64,000 nt of DNA. It comes from Pseudomonas sp. KU26590. GTDB lineage: Bacteria; Pseudomonadota; Gammaproteobacteria; Pseudomonadales; Pseudomonadaceae. The position numbers were made by a program, and so were the translations under genes. The notes beneath the pieces are model-generated. The model made no database searches. It was not told the origin of the DNA and saw nothing but the letters and a program-made list of their open reading frames with translations. This document shows, one piece after another, positions 1 through 9,054 of the stretch (position 1 is the first letter of the stretch; each line of letters opens with the position of its first letter). The stretch spans positions 656,501 to 720,500 of the forward strand of contig NZ_CP110644.1 in the NCBI RefSeq assembly GCF_026153515.1, given 5' to 3'.

Positions 1-191
1 CCCTCGATGTAAGGGGCCAGCCAGTTGAACAGGGTTTCACGCACACGATCCGGCGTCGGGCGCAGACCGGGGGCGTCAGGGAAACTCAGACGCCGACTGC
101 GCCATTCGCCGCCGATGATCCGCAGTTGGCCGAGGCCTGTGTGGATTTTGTGCCCTTTGTGGATACGCGGCGGCTTGGAAGTCGAGGTCAT
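1..191 (-). CDS. rsmD: 16S rRNA (guanine-966-N2)-methyltransferase RsmD, N-terminal part
   Basis: Only the first 63 codons are inside the window; the gene runs off the left edge. RsmD methylates G966 of 16S rRNA in the assembling 30S subunit using SAM. The visible part contains RIIGGEWRSRRLSF followed by RPTPDRVRETLFNWL, the characteristic N-terminal block of RsmD; the SAM-binding core is outside. The ATG overlaps the TGA of the preceding M16 peptidase gene (ATGA), so the three minus-strand genes are probably one transcript. The link between periplasmic peptidases and rsmD is conserved in pseudomonads but has no obvious functional meaning. Confidence 0.9.
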   Translation of the reverse strand, partial: MTSTSKPPRIHKGHKIHTGLGQLRIIGGEWRSRRLSFPDAPGLRPTPDRVRETLFNWLAPYIE

Positions 192-1687
192 CAGTGCTCC
201 GGAACGCCGAGCGGTTGCTCGGCGGGTTTGTCAGTAGGGGGTGGCAGCGGCTTCTGCGGGACGGTCGGACCTGCAGTCACGATCACCAGCTTGTCAGCGT
301 CCAGATGTTTGTTCATCACGGTCTTGATCTGCTCGACCGTCACGCTCTGGGACTGCGTCATGAAATCTTCGAGGTAGGTCAGCGGCAGATTATAGAAGCC
401 GACCGCGCCCAGTTGGCCAACGATGGCCGCATTGCTGGCAGTCGCCAGTGGAAAGCTGCCGGCCAGTTCGCGCTTGGCATCGTCGAGCTCTTTCTGGGTC
501 GGGCCGTTGGCAAGGAAGTCACGGGTGATGTCCTTGACCAGCTTGAGCGTGTTTTCGCTCAACTCGGCGCGCGTCTGCAGGCTGATCATGAACGGACCCT
601 GTGCCTGCATCGGCGTGAAGCCTGAAGACACACCGTAGGTCAGGCCGCGTTTTTCCCGCACTTCGGTCATCAGACGGCTGCCGAAGCCGCCGCCACCGAG
701 GATCGAGTTGCCCAGTGACAGGGCCGCGTAGTCATGATCGCCGCGGGTGATGCCCAGTTCAGCCAGCATCAGGTGCGTCTGCTTGGACGGAAACTCGATG
801 TGGGTTTCACTCGGCTTGGGTTCGATCGGTGCGACGGTTTGTGTCAGCGCCGGACCTTTGGGCAGCGCGACTGAAACCTGGGCCGCCACCGCTTCGGCTT
901 CAGCGCGCGTCAGGTCGCCAACCAGCGCGATGACCGCGTTGCCAGCGGCGTAGGCCTTGGCATGAAAGGCCTTGAGCTGAGCCAAGGTCAGAGGCGCGAT
1001 GCTTTTGGCCGTGCCCATGCTCGGGTGCGCGTAAGGATGATCGCCGTACAACCGCTTGAACAGCTCGTCGCCTGCCAGCTTGCCCGGGTTCTGCTTCTGA
1101 TATTCAAAGCCGGCCAGCAGCTGGTTTTTGATTCGTGCCAGCGAGTCCGCCGGGAACGTCGGTTTGCCCACCACTTCGGCAAACAGTTTCAAGGCCGGCT
1201 CACGTTTGTCGGGGGCGCTCAGGCTGCGCAGCGAGGCGATCGCCATGTCGCGATAGGAGCCGTTGCCGAAATCGGCGCCCAGTCCTTCGAAACCTTCGGC
1301 GATGGCGCTGACGTTCTTGCCTTTGACGCCCTCGTTGAGCATCGCGTTGGTGACCAGCGCAATGCCTGGAGTGGCACCGTCCTGGCTGCTGCCGGCCGCG
1401 AACAGCAGGCGCATGTCGAACATCGGCAGCTCGTGGGCTTCAACAAAGAGCACGCGAGCGCCTTCAGCCGTATTCCACGACTGGATGTTCAGCGAGCGGC
1501 GAGCAGGCGCTTTACCGTCCAGTTCTTTCAGGGATTCCAGCGTACTGGCCGCCTTGTCGATGGCTTTCGGGGCTTCGTCGGCAGTCTCTGCCATCGCCGA
1601 TCCCGCACCCAACAGGCCAAACGTCACGGCGAGTGCGAAGGAGCAGGCCCGCGTTCGCGCAAAGCGGGATTCGATGCGCTGGCTCAT
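191..1687 (-). CDS. Periplasmic M16 peptidase-like protein lacking the zinc motif
   Basis: A 498-residue M16 (pitrilysin/processing-peptidase) family protein with an N-terminal signal peptide (hydrophobic stretch ending GAGSAMA near residue 33), so periplasmic. Where the active family carries HxxEH this protein reads VTNAMLNEG (about residues 112-120), so it cannot bind the catalytic zinc. It does keep the substrate-clamping segment GGGGFGSRLMTEVREKRGL at 331-349, with the R/Y pair supplied by the non-catalytic half. Family knowledge: M16B enzymes work as heterodimers of one zinc subunit and one R/Y subunit. The upstream gene supplies the zinc subunit and overlaps this one by 4 bp (ATGA). Substrate unknown. 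Confidence 0.88.
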   Translation of the reverse strand: MSQRIESRFARTRACSFALAVTFGLLGAGSAMAETADEAPKAIDKAASTLESLKELDGKAPARRSLNIQSWNTAEGARVLFVEAHELPMFDMRLLFAAGSSQDGATPGIALVTNAMLNEGVKGKNVSAIAEGFEGLGADFGNGSYRDMAIASLRSLSAPDKREPALKLFAEVVGKPTFPADSLARIKNQLLAGFEYQKQNPGKLAGDELFKRLYGDHPYAHPSMGTAKSIAPLTLAQLKAFHAKAYAAGNAVIALVGDLTRAEAEAVAAQVSVALPKGPALTQTVAPIEPKPSETHIEFPSKQTHLMLAELGITRGDHDYAALSLGNSILGGGGFGSRLMTEVREKRGLTYGVSSGFTPMQAQGPFMISLQTRAELSENTLKLVKDITRDFLANGPTQKELDDAKRELAGSFPLATASNAAIVGQLGAVGFYNLPLTYLEDFMTQSQSVTVEQIKTVMNKHLDADKLVIVTAGPTVPQKPLPPPTDKPAEQPLGVPEH

Positions 1688-3036
1688 TGGGCTTTCTCCT
1701 CAGGCAAAACATGCGCAACGGCAAGGCGCTCGCGGGTGAAGTAAGTGCGTGCAGCTTTCAGGATGTCTTCCGGTGTCACGCTTTGCAGCGCTGCCAGTTC
1801 CTGATCGATGAGCTTCCAGGACAGCCCCACCGTTTCCAGTTCGCCAATGGTGCTGGCCTGACTGGTAATGGAATCGCGCTCGTAGACTAACCCGGCGATC
1901 ACCTGGGCCCTGACGCGTTCCAGCTCTTCCTTGGCGGGCGGCTTGGTTTTCAACTCGTCGAGCAGGCGCCAGATGCCGGCTTCGGCGTCGGCGAGGGTTT
2001 TCTTTTTCTGCTGGTTGGGCGTGGCGCTGATGGTGAACAGGCTGTCGCCGCGGGTGTAGGCGTCGTAGTCGGACGAGGCCCCGGTCACCAGCTCTTCGCC
2101 GCGCTCCAAACGGGTCGGGATGCGCGCGCTGTAGCCGCCGTCGAGCAAGGCCGAAATCAGGCGCAGTGCGTTGACTGACTGTGGATCGGTGGCGGTGGCC
2201 AGGCTCGGCACGTTGAAGCCATACATCAGGCTCGGCATCTGCGTGGCGACATGCACAGTGATCTGGCGCAGACCAGGTTCGGCAAGCTCCAGCGGCTTTT
2301 TCGAAGGCGGTACATCGCGGCGCGGAACCGGGCCGAAGAAGCGCTCAGCCAAGGCTTTCACCTCATCGGGCTTCACGTCACCGACCACCACCAGCGTGGC
2401 GTTGTTGGGCGCGTACCAGGATTCATACCAGTGGCGCAGCTCCTCGACCTTCATGCGCTCAAGGTCGGCCATCCAGCCGATAGTCGGCGTGTGGTAGCCG
2501 CTGGCGGGGTAGGCGATGGCCTTGAAGCGCTCATAGGCCTTGGCGTTCGGCTTGTCATCGGTGCGCAGGCGGCGCTCTTCCTTGATGACTTCGATCTCCC
2601 GCGCGAACTCTTCAGGGGGCAGGCGCAGGGTGGCCATGCGGTCGGCTTCCAGTTCGAAGGCAACGGCCAGTCGATCACGGGCGAGCACTTGGTAATAAGC
2701 GGTGTAGTCGTCGCTGGTGAAAGCGTTCTCTTCCGCGCCCAGATCGCGCAGGATCAGCGATGCTTCGCCGGGGCCGGCCTTGGAGCTGCCCTTGAACATC
2801 ATGTGTTCCAGCGCATGGGAAAGGCCCGTCTGGCCGGGCGTCTCGTAGCTGGAGCCGACCTTGTACCAGACCTGCGAAACCACGACCGGTGCGCGGTGAT
2901 CTTCACGCACGACGACCTTCAGGCCGTTGTCCAGCGTGAATTCGGTGGTGGGTTGAGGGTCGGCAGCCGATGCGGCGAAGGGCAAACAGATTGTGCTGAG
3001 CAGCAGGCCTGCGGCACAGCGGGCTAGAGCATTCAT
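1684..3036 (-). CDS. Periplasmic M16 zinc metallopeptidase, catalytic subunit
   Basis: A 450-residue M16 peptidase. The ATG at 3036 is chosen because it opens directly onto a signal peptide (MNALARCAAGLLLSTICLPF); the reading frame is open further upstream but that extension has no recognisable content. The inverted zinc motif HALEH lies at 74-78, and the third zinc ligand is probably the glutamate at about 154 in IEVIKEERR. It is expected to pair with the zinc-less M16 protein encoded by the next gene, which overlaps by 4 bp. The gene is divergent from ftsY across a 278-bp gap (3037-3314) that must hold both promoters; I could not assign them with confidence. Confidence 0.92.
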   Translation of the reverse strand: MNALARCAAGLLLSTICLPFAASAADPQPTTEFTLDNGLKVVVREDHRAPVVVSQVWYKVGSSYETPGQTGLSHALEHMMFKGSSKAGPGEASLILRDLGAEENAFTSDDYTAYYQVLARDRLAVAFELEADRMATLRLPPEEFAREIEVIKEERRLRTDDKPNAKAYERFKAIAYPASGYHTPTIGWMADLERMKVEELRHWYESWYAPNNATLVVVGDVKPDEVKALAERFFGPVPRRDVPPSKKPLELAEPGLRQITVHVATQMPSLMYGFNVPSLATATDPQSVNALRLISALLDGGYSARIPTRLERGEELVTGASSDYDAYTRGDSLFTISATPNQQKKKTLADAEAGIWRLLDELKTKPPAKEELERVRAQVIAGLVYERDSITSQASTIGELETVGLSWKLIDQELAALQSVTPEDILKAARTYFTRERLAVAHVLPEEKAQ

Positions 3037-3314
3037 TCGTGATTTGAACCTTGGAGACGGCCTGCTTAGCGTCAGCGGGCGCGGGGTGTTAGGATAGCGG
3101 CCAGTTTGCCTGACGACTATGGCTAAGATGTCCGAGCCGTAAACAGACCTTGTAAGACCTGGCCCGAATTCGCATGTAGGACGGTCCGGCGACGGTCCGA
3201 TTATTTGACGTGGGCAACCTATGAACAAGCGGACATAAAAGCAGTCTGTTTCGCATACAGAATTTTTCAGAGGCGCCGCTCTGGCGCGTCGTTACCGTGA
3301 GATAGCCGTCCTCC

Positions 3315-4868
3315 ATGTTTGGTTCCAACGACGACAAGAAGACCCCAGCCCCGGCTGGCGAGAAAAAAGGCCTGTTCGGATGGCTGCGCAAAAAGCCGCA
3401 GGAAGCCACTCCCGAGCCGCCTCAGAATACCCCCGCACCAGCGCCAGAATCCGTGTCCGATCAGGCCCCGGCTGTTGCTGAGCAGCACAACGCCCCGGTC
3501 ATCCCGGCCGAGCGCGCGCCGCAATCCGCGCCGCAGCCCTTGCCACAAACAGCTACGACTGAAGCGCTTTTGGCCCCGGTCGAAGATCCTTGGCTTCACC
3601 TGCCCGTTGCTGACGAGCCAGTGGCCTTCACCGATGAGCGCGAGCCTCACGTTACGCCGCCCATTCCGGTTCACACCGAGTCCAACGTGGAACCCGCAGC
3701 CGCTCTACATGCGGATGTACCTGCTCAACCGGCGATCATCGACACCGCGTCGTCCGAAGTGGCGCCGTCCATCGAGCCGACCCCGGTCGCGCTGCCTGAT
3801 CCGGTTTCTGGCAATGATCTCCCGTCGTTGACGCCGCCTTTGACCACAGCGCCGAGGGTTCCAGCCGCGGCTGCCGTGCCCGTTCTTGAAACCAGCGTGC
3901 CCCCTGTCCCGCTCGAAGGATCCGCCGAACCCAAGCAACCTGGTTTCTTCGCGCGTCTGAAACAGGGCCTGTCGAAAACCAGCGCCAGCCTGGGCGAAGG
4001 GATGGCCAGCCTGTTCCTCGGCAAGAAAGCCATCGACGACGACATGCTCGACGAGCTGGAAACCCGGCTATTGACCGCAGACGTCGGTGTGGAAGCAACG
4101 TCGACGATCGTGCGTAACTTGACGCAAAAAGTGGCGCGCAAGCAGCTCACCGACAGCGACGCGCTGTATAAGTCGCTGCAGAACGAGCTGACTGAAATGC
4201 TCAAACCAGTGGAAGCCCCGCTGGTCATTACTTCACAGCACAAGCCCTTTGTGATCCTGGTGGTAGGCGTTAACGGCGCGGGTAAAACCACTACCATCGG
4301 CAAGCTTGCCAAGAAGCTTCAGCTGGAAGGCAAAAAAGTCATGCTGGCGGCAGGCGATACTTTCCGCGCCGCAGCGGTTGAGCAGTTGCAGGTTTGGGGC
4401 GAGCGCAACAAGATCCCGGTGATCGCCCAGCACACTGGCGCTGACTCGGCTTCGGTGATTTTTGATGCCGTTCAGGCTGCCAAGGCGCGAGGTGTCGACG
4501 TGTTGATCGCAGACACCGCGGGCCGCCTGCACACCAAAGACAACCTGATGGAAGAGTTGAAGAAGGTTCGTCGCGTGATCGGCAAGCTCGACGCCGATGC
4601 GCCCCACGAAGTCCTTCTGGTGCTGGACGCTGGCACGGGCCAGAACGCGATCAATCAGGCCAAGCAGTTCCACCAGACAGTCCAGCTGACCGGCCTTGCG
4701 CTGACCAAGCTCGACGGCACGGCAAAAGGGGGCGTGATCTTCGCCCTGGCCAAACAATTCGGCCTGCCGATTCGATACATTGGTGTCGGTGAAGGCATCG
4801 ACGATCTGCGAACCTTCGAAGCCGAACCGTTCGTCCAAGCCCTATTCGCCGAGCGGGAGCGCCCATGA
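3315..4868 (+). CDS. ftsY: Signal recognition particle receptor FtsY
   Basis: A 517-residue SRP receptor GTPase that docks SRP-bound ribosomes at the inner membrane for co-translational insertion. The first ~205 residues are an acidic, Ala/Pro-rich A domain with little sequence constraint, after a basic patch (FGWLRKKPQE). The NG domain follows: N-domain helices about 210-300, G1 loop GVNGAGKTT at 318-326, DTFRAAA at 348-354, DTAGR at 400-404, TKLDG at 464-468. Start ATG at 3315. It heads ftsY-ftsE-ftsX, with a 4-bp overlap into ftsE. Confidence 0.97.
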   Translation: MFGSNDDKKTPAPAGEKKGLFGWLRKKPQEATPEPPQNTPAPAPESVSDQAPAVAEQHNAPVIPAERAPQSAPQPLPQTATTEALLAPVEDPWLHLPVADEPVAFTDEREPHVTPPIPVHTESNVEPAAALHADVPAQPAIIDTASSEVAPSIEPTPVALPDPVSGNDLPSLTPPLTTAPRVPAAAAVPVLETSVPPVPLEGSAEPKQPGFFARLKQGLSKTSASLGEGMASLFLGKKAIDDDMLDELETRLLTADVGVEATSTIVRNLTQKVARKQLTDSDALYKSLQNELTEMLKPVEAPLVITSQHKPFVILVVGVNGAGKTTTIGKLAKKLQLEGKKVMLAAGDTFRAAAVEQLQVWGERNKIPVIAQHTGADSASVIFDAVQAAKARGVDVLIADTAGRLHTKDNLMEELKKVRRVIGKLDADAPHEVLLVLDAGTGQNAINQAKQFHQTVQLTGLALTKLDGTAKGGVIFALAKQFGLPIRYIGVGEGIDDLRTFEAEPFVQALFAERERP

Positions 4869-5536
4869 TTCGTTTCGAACAGGTCGGTAAACGCTATCCG
4901 AACGGACACGTCGGCCTGCATGAGCTGAGCTTTCGAGTACGTCGTGGTGAATTTCTGTTTGTGACCGGTCACTCCGGCGCAGGCAAGAGCACCTTGCTGC
5001 GCCTGCTGCTGGCGATGGAACGTCCGACCACCGGCAAGCTTTTGCTGGCAGGTCAGGACCTGGGCCAGATCAGCACCGCGCAGATCCCGTTTTTGCGTCG
5101 GCAGATCGGCGTGGTGTTCCAGAACCACCAGTTGCTGTTTGATCGCACGGTGTTCAACAACGTCGCGCTGCCGCTGCAAATCCTCGGTCTGTCCAAAACC
5201 GAGGTAGTGAAGCGCGTCGATTCGGCCCTTGAGCGCGTTGCGTTGTCGGACAAAGCCGAGCTGTACCCGGGCGACTTGTCCACCGGTCAGCAACAGCGCG
5301 TCGGTATCGCCCGCGCCATCGTTCACCGCCCGGCCCTGCTGTTGGCGGACGAACCCACCGGTAACCTCGACCCGCGTCTGGCCGCCGAAATCATGGGTGT
5401 GTTCGAAGACATCAACCGACTGGGCACCAGCGTGCTGATTGCGAGCCACGACTTGGCGCTGATCGCGCGGATGCGTCATCGCATGCTGACGTTGCAGCGC
5501 GGCCGATTGATCGGCGACGGGGAGGCTGGCGTATGA
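4865..5536 (+). CDS. ftsE: Cell division ATP-binding protein FtsE
   Basis: A 223-residue ABC ATPase. Walker A GHSGAGKST at 35-43, the signature LSTGQQQR starting at 138 (the LSTGQ variant typical of FtsE rather than LSGGQ), and Walker B LLLADEPTGNLD from 158. FtsE dimerises and couples ATP hydrolysis to FtsX in the septal ring, activating periplasmic murein hydrolases through FtsX in organisms where this has been studied. ATGA overlaps on both sides tie it translationally to ftsY and ftsX. Confidence 0.97.
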   Translation: MIRFEQVGKRYPNGHVGLHELSFRVRRGEFLFVTGHSGAGKSTLLRLLLAMERPTTGKLLLAGQDLGQISTAQIPFLRRQIGVVFQNHQLLFDRTVFNNVALPLQILGLSKTEVVKRVDSALERVALSDKAELYPGDLSTGQQQRVGIARAIVHRPALLLADEPTGNLDPRLAAEIMGVFEDINRLGTSVLIASHDLALIARMRHRMLTLQRGRLIGDGEAGV

Positions 5537-6555
5537 GTGCCACCCGCAGCCCCAAGGTGTCCGAGCGCGTCGCGGCCAAGGCGTCAGACCCGGCGCCGCA
5601 AAAGAAGAAACACGATGACGACGATGGCCCGAGCTTCGGTGCGTTGTTCAGCGCCTGGATCGAAGCGCATCGTTCAAGCCTGCTGGACAGCCTGCGCCGT
5701 TTGGGCAAGCAGCCGATTGGCAGTTTCTTTACCTGTCTGGTGATGGCGATCGCGCTGAGCTTGCCGATGGGCCTTTCGCTGTTGCTGAGCAATGTCGAGC
5801 GCCTTGGTGGGTCGTGGCAGCGTGCGGCGCAGATATCGCTGTACCTCCAACTGGAAGCGTCGCCGAGCGAAGGCGAAGGCCTGGTCCGCCAGATCAAGGA
5901 AATGCCGGGCGTTGCCGATGCCGAGTACATCAGTCGTGATGAGGCGCTGAACGAGTTCCAGAAACAGTCCGGTCTGGGCGAGGCGTTGAAGGAACTGCCT
6001 GAAAACCCGCTGCCCGGTGTTGTGCTGGTCACGCCACTGGAGGTTGACAAAGCCGCGCTGGAGGCATTACGTACACGTCTCGCCGAGTTGCCTAAAGTGC
6101 AGCAGGCCCAACTCGATCTGGTCTGGGTCGAGCGGCTGGCAGCCATTCTCAAGCTGGGCGATCGATTCGTCTTTGGTCTGACGGTGTTGCTGGTCGCAGC
6201 GCTGCTATTGGTCATCGGCAACACCATTCGTCTGCACATCGAGAACCGTCGCACGGAAATCGAGGTCATCAAGTTGGTGGGCGGCACCGACAGCTACGTG
6301 CGTCGGCCCTTCCTTTATATGGGTGCGTTGTACGGGCTCGGTGCCGGGGTTTTGTCTTGGGGCGTACTGGCGTTCGGGCTGGACTGGCTGAACGATGCGG
6401 TGGTCAAGCTGGCCGGGTTGTACGGCAGTGATTTCGCCCTCGCGGGTGTACCGGTTTCCGATGGCTTGTCACTCTTGCTTGGGGCGGTGCTGTTGGGGTA
6501 TATCGGTGCGTGGATTGCGGTAGCACGCCATTTGAGAGAGTTGGCGCCTCGTTAG
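5533..6555 (+). CDS. ftsX: Cell division membrane protein FtsX
   Basis: A 340-residue inner-membrane protein. A charged cytoplasmic N-terminus (KKKHDDDDG about residues 24-32) precedes TM1 (SFFTCLVMAIALSLPMGLSL), then a periplasmic domain that in the family contacts amidase activators, then three more TM segments near 215-232, 265-290 and 312-332. The organisation matches FtsX, which is a type VII ABC transporter-like protein and not a transporter. Its start overlaps ftsE by 4 bp. A 142-bp gap follows before rpoH. Confidence 0.95.
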   Translation: MSATRSPKVSERVAAKASDPAPQKKKHDDDDGPSFGALFSAWIEAHRSSLLDSLRRLGKQPIGSFFTCLVMAIALSLPMGLSLLLSNVERLGGSWQRAAQISLYLQLEASPSEGEGLVRQIKEMPGVADAEYISRDEALNEFQKQSGLGEALKELPENPLPGVVLVTPLEVDKAALEALRTRLAELPKVQQAQLDLVWVERLAAILKLGDRFVFGLTVLLVAALLLVIGNTIRLHIENRRTEIEVIKLVGGTDSYVRRPFLYMGALYGLGAGVLSWGVLAFGLDWLNDAVVKLAGLYGSDFALAGVPVSDGLSLLLGAVLLGYIGAWIAVARHLRELAPR

Positions 6556-6606
6556 TGATGTGAGTGTTGTGTTGTCATGATTTCTGAGTAAATTTTGTTT
6601 CACCTA

Positions 6607-6651
6607 TTGACTTTTCAGCTGAGGGAACTTGTCTAGCGGTTCCCGGTCAAT
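6607..6651 (+). promoter_or_regulatory. Candidate promoter region of rpoH
   Basis: Two readings are possible in the 142-bp gap before rpoH. TTGACT at 6607-6612 is 17 bp from TGTCTA (6630-6635), a weak sigma-70 promoter. GAACTT at 6625-6630 is followed after 16 bp by TCAAT, resembling the GAACTT-N16-TCTGA pattern of extracytoplasmic stress sigma factors (AlgU/RpoE). GGGAAC (6623-6628) and GTTCCC (6639-6644) are also an inverted repeat. AlgU control of rpoH is known in P. aeruginosa; here it is an inference. Confidence 0.4.
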
Positions 6652-6697
6652 TTCGCAGTGCTGAACTGCACGAGTTATGTGTCGGAGGTTTTTCCGT

Positions 6698-7552
6698 ATG
6701 ACCAATTCTTTGCAACCTGCTTATGCCTTGGTTCCGGGTGCAAACCTGGAAGCCTACGTGCATACGGTAAACAGCATTCCACTGCTGACGCCTGAGCAGG
6801 AGCGTGAACTGGCCGAGAGTCTCTATTACGAGCAGGATCTAGGGGCGGCTCGGCAGATGGTGCTCGCCCACCTGCGATTTGTCGTGCATATCGCACGCAG
6901 TTATTCCGGTTACGGACTGGCTCAGGCTGACCTGATTCAGGAAGGTAACGTTGGCCTGATGAAGGCCGTCAAGCGCTTCAACCCAGAGATGGGCGTGCGC
7001 CTGGTGTCCTTTGCAGTGCACTGGATCAAGGCCGAGATTCACGAGTTCATCCTGCGCAACTGGCGCATCGTGAAGGTCGCGACCACCAAGGCTCAGCGCA
7101 AGCTTTTCTTCAACCTGCGCAGCCAGAAGAAGCGTCTGGCCTGGCTGAACAACGAAGAAGTCCATCGCGTGGCGGAGAGCCTGGGCGTCGAGCCCCGCGA
7201 AGTGCGCGAGATGGAAAGCCGTCTGACGGGCCACGACATGGCGTTCGACCCGGCAGCAGAAGCCGATGACGACAGCGCCTTCCAGTCGCCGGCCAACTAC
7301 CTGGAAGACCATCGTTACGATCCGGCGCGTCAGCTGGAAGATTCCGACTGGACTGACAGCTCCACGGCCAACCTGCACGAAGCGCTGAACGTGCTCGACG
7401 ACCGCAGCCGCGACATTCTGTATCAGCGCTGGCTGGCAGAAGAAAAGGCGACGCTGCACGACCTGGCCGAGAAGTACAACGTGTCTGCCGAGCGGATTCG
7501 TCAGCTCGAGAAGAGCGCGATGAACAAGCTGAAGCTGTCGATCGCTGCCTGA
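6698..7552 (+). CDS. rpoH: RNA polymerase heat-shock sigma factor RpoH (sigma-32)
   Basis: A 284-residue sigma factor, the usual length for RpoH. The ATG at 6698 was chosen because GGAGG (6684-6688) lies just before it and because [14 protein letters not shown] is a typical RpoH N-terminus. Region 2 includes [17 protein letters not shown], and the RpoH box QRKLFFNLR, the segment that distinguishes sigma-32 from sigma-70, follows it. Region 4 ends in a helix-turn-helix ([17 protein letters not shown]). It directs transcription of chaperone and protease genes. ftsYEX-rpoH order is conserved in gamma-proteobacteria. Confidence 0.98.
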   Translation: MTNSLQPAYALVPGANLEAYVHTVNSIPLLTPEQERELAESLYYEQDLGAARQMVLAHLRFVVHIARSYSGYGLAQADLIQEGNVGLMKAVKRFNPEMGVRLVSFAVHWIKAEIHEFILRNWRIVKVATTKAQRKLFFNLRSQKKRLAWLNNEEVHRVAESLGVEPREVREMESRLTGHDMAFDPAAEADDDSAFQSPANYLEDHRYDPARQLEDSDWTDSSTANLHEALNVLDDRSRDILYQRWLAEEKATLHDLAEKYNVSAERIRQLEKSAMNKLKLSIAA

Positions 7553-7577
7553 TCGATTGCCCTGCTGAAACGCAAAA

Positions 7578-7604
7578 CGCCCCGAGATGATCGGGGCTTT
7601 TTTG
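7578..7604 (+). terminator. Rho-independent terminator after rpoH
   Basis: Perfect stem GCCCCGA (7579-7585) / TCGGGGC (7591-7597) with a 5-nt loop, followed by a run of T. It lies 26 bp past the rpoH stop. Confidence 0.92.
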
Positions 7605-7649
7605 TTTGTGGGTCCGACGCTAAATCTGGTTGCCCCCAACGACAATCCG

Positions 7650-7734
7650 TAGGAGCCGGCTTGCTGGCGAACCACATATGGCATTCGCTAGCTAAGTGTC
7701 TGAACGCGCGCATTCGCCAGCAAGCCGGCTCTAC
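7650..7734. repeat. REPIN (inverted REP pair, GCCGGCTTGCTGGC family)
   Basis: Left arm starts GTAGGAGCCGGCTTGCTGGC at 7650; the right arm is its reverse complement ending at 7734 with one change (CTCTAC for CTCCTAC). The 85-bp element is a REP doublet between the convergent rpoH and mtgA genes. Confidence 0.9.
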
Positions 7735-7746
7735 AGGGATCGTGGC

Positions 7747-8457
7747 TTACCACTTGCGGCTGTGATTCAGCGCGATCAAATACTCATCCCCACCCAACTG
7801 GCGCATCTGCTGGCGGATCCAGCCGGCGCGGCGTGAGACGTAGCTGCTGGGATGGCTGGCGCTCCATTCCCGCGGGTTGGGCAGGACCGCGGCCAGATAG
7901 CTCGCCTGTTGCGTGGAAAGCTGGCCTGCATTCACATGGAAGTGATGCTGCGCAGCGGCCTGGGCGCCGAAGACACCGTCGTCCCATTCCACGCTGTTCA
8001 GGTACACCTCGAGAATGCGCTGCTTGGACCAGAACACCTCGATCAGCGCGGTGAACCAGGCTTCCAGGCCTTTGCGGAAGTAACTGCGGCCCGACCACAG
8101 AAACAGGTTTTTCGACACCTGTTGGCTCAGCGTACTGGCCCCGCGCAGGGAGCCGCCGCGCTCGTTATGAACCAGTGCCGCCTGAATGGCGTCGATATCG
8201 AAACCCCAGTGCTCGGCGAACTTCTGGTCTTCGCCAGCGATGACGGCGATTTTCAGATCATCGGAGATGTTGTCCCATGACTCCCAGTCGCGCTGCAGGT
8301 CAATGGGCTGACCGTCGAACCAGGATTCGATCTTGCGTTCGACCATCAGCGCGGTAAACGGAGGAGGGACCCAACGGAAAATCAGCACCAGAACGACACT
8401 TGCCGCTGCGAAACAGAGCAGGCCTTTGGCGATACGACGGAGAAGTAATTGCAGCAT
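7747..8457 (-). CDS. mtgA: Monofunctional peptidoglycan glycosyltransferase MtgA
   Basis: A 236-residue GT51 enzyme that polymerises lipid II into glycan strands at the periplasmic face. Start ATG at 8457 is chosen because it leads into the single TM anchor (residues about 8-27, LRRIAKGLLCFAAASVVLVL). Catalytic glutamate E76 lies in AGEDQKFAEHWG, and the second family block GASTLSQQVSKNLFLW begins at 106. Length fits MtgA (no transpeptidase domain). It stands alone, convergent with rpoH and divergent from the DUF423 gene. Confidence 0.94.
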   Translation of the reverse strand: MLQLLLRRIAKGLLCFAAASVVLVLIFRWVPPPFTALMVERKIESWFDGQPIDLQRDWESWDNISDDLKIAVIAGEDQKFAEHWGFDIDAIQAALVHNERGGSLRGASTLSQQVSKNLFLWSGRSYFRKGLEAWFTALIEVFWSKQRILEVYLNSVEWDDGVFGAQAAAQHHFHVNAGQLSTQQASYLAAVLPNPREWSASHPSSYVSRRAGWIRQQMRQLGGDEYLIALNHSRKW

Positions 8458-8532
8458 AGAGATGGCTTGGCCGAACCGTTTGAGCGGGCCATTATACAGA
8501 CCACGCTTCATTGAACTTGCCTGGAGTTGTAC

Positions 8533-8916
8533 ATGTTACGAACCTTTCTGATGCTGGCCTCCTTCTTCGGATTCACTGGCGTCGCCCTCGGCGCGTTCGC
8601 GGCCCATGGCCTGAAAAACCGTTTGACGCCCGAATACCTGGCGGTCTTCCACACCGGCGTGCTCTACCAACTGATTCATGCGCTGGCGATTTTTGGCGTG
8701 GCACTGCTGGCAATGCAGATCCAGGGCCGGCTCGTCACCTACGCGGGGATCTCTTTCACACTGGGCATCATCCTGTTTTCCGGCAGTCTCTACCTGATGA
8801 CGCTGACCGGCGCGACCAAGCTGGGCATCATCACCCCCTTCGGCGGCCTGTTTTTCCTGATTGGCTGGGCGATTCTGGGCTGGACGGCATGGCGCCTGGG
8901 TCTCGACACACTCTAA
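8533..8916 (+). CDS. DUF423 family small inner-membrane protein
   Basis: A 127-residue protein with about four TM helices and the DUF423 (YgdD-like) signature near the N-terminus: GALGAFAAHGLK-type sequence (here GVALGAFAAHGLKNRL) followed by VFHTGVLYQLIHALAIF. Function is unknown; it is an inner-membrane protein in the family. ATG at 8533 after GGAG (8523-8526). No operon partner is clear, since thiS follows after 138 bp with its own likely promoter. Confidence 0.85.
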   Translation: MLRTFLMLASFFGFTGVALGAFAAHGLKNRLTPEYLAVFHTGVLYQLIHALAIFGVALLAMQIQGRLVTYAGISFTLGIILFSGSLYLMTLTGATKLGIITPFGGLFFLIGWAILGWTAWRLGLDTL

Positions 8917-8992
8917 TCCCTACTGCACGCACGCCTATCGCTAACGCGCAGCAAGCATCGGCCATGCCTGAGACGAATGGCGTGGCTTTGCC

Positions 8993-9021
8993 TTGGTCAT
9001 ACCGACCGATCGGGCTAGAAT
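8993..9021 (+). promoter_or_regulatory. Probable sigma-70 promoter of thiS-thiG-trmB
   Basis: TTGGTC (8993-8998), 17-bp spacer, TAGAAT (9016-9021), 33 bp before the thiS start. The -10 is good, the -35 weak. I saw no TPP riboswitch between it and thiS. Confidence 0.45.
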
Positions 9022-9054
9022 GCTCGCCCCCTAAAATGATGGCTGCCCCCTCGC

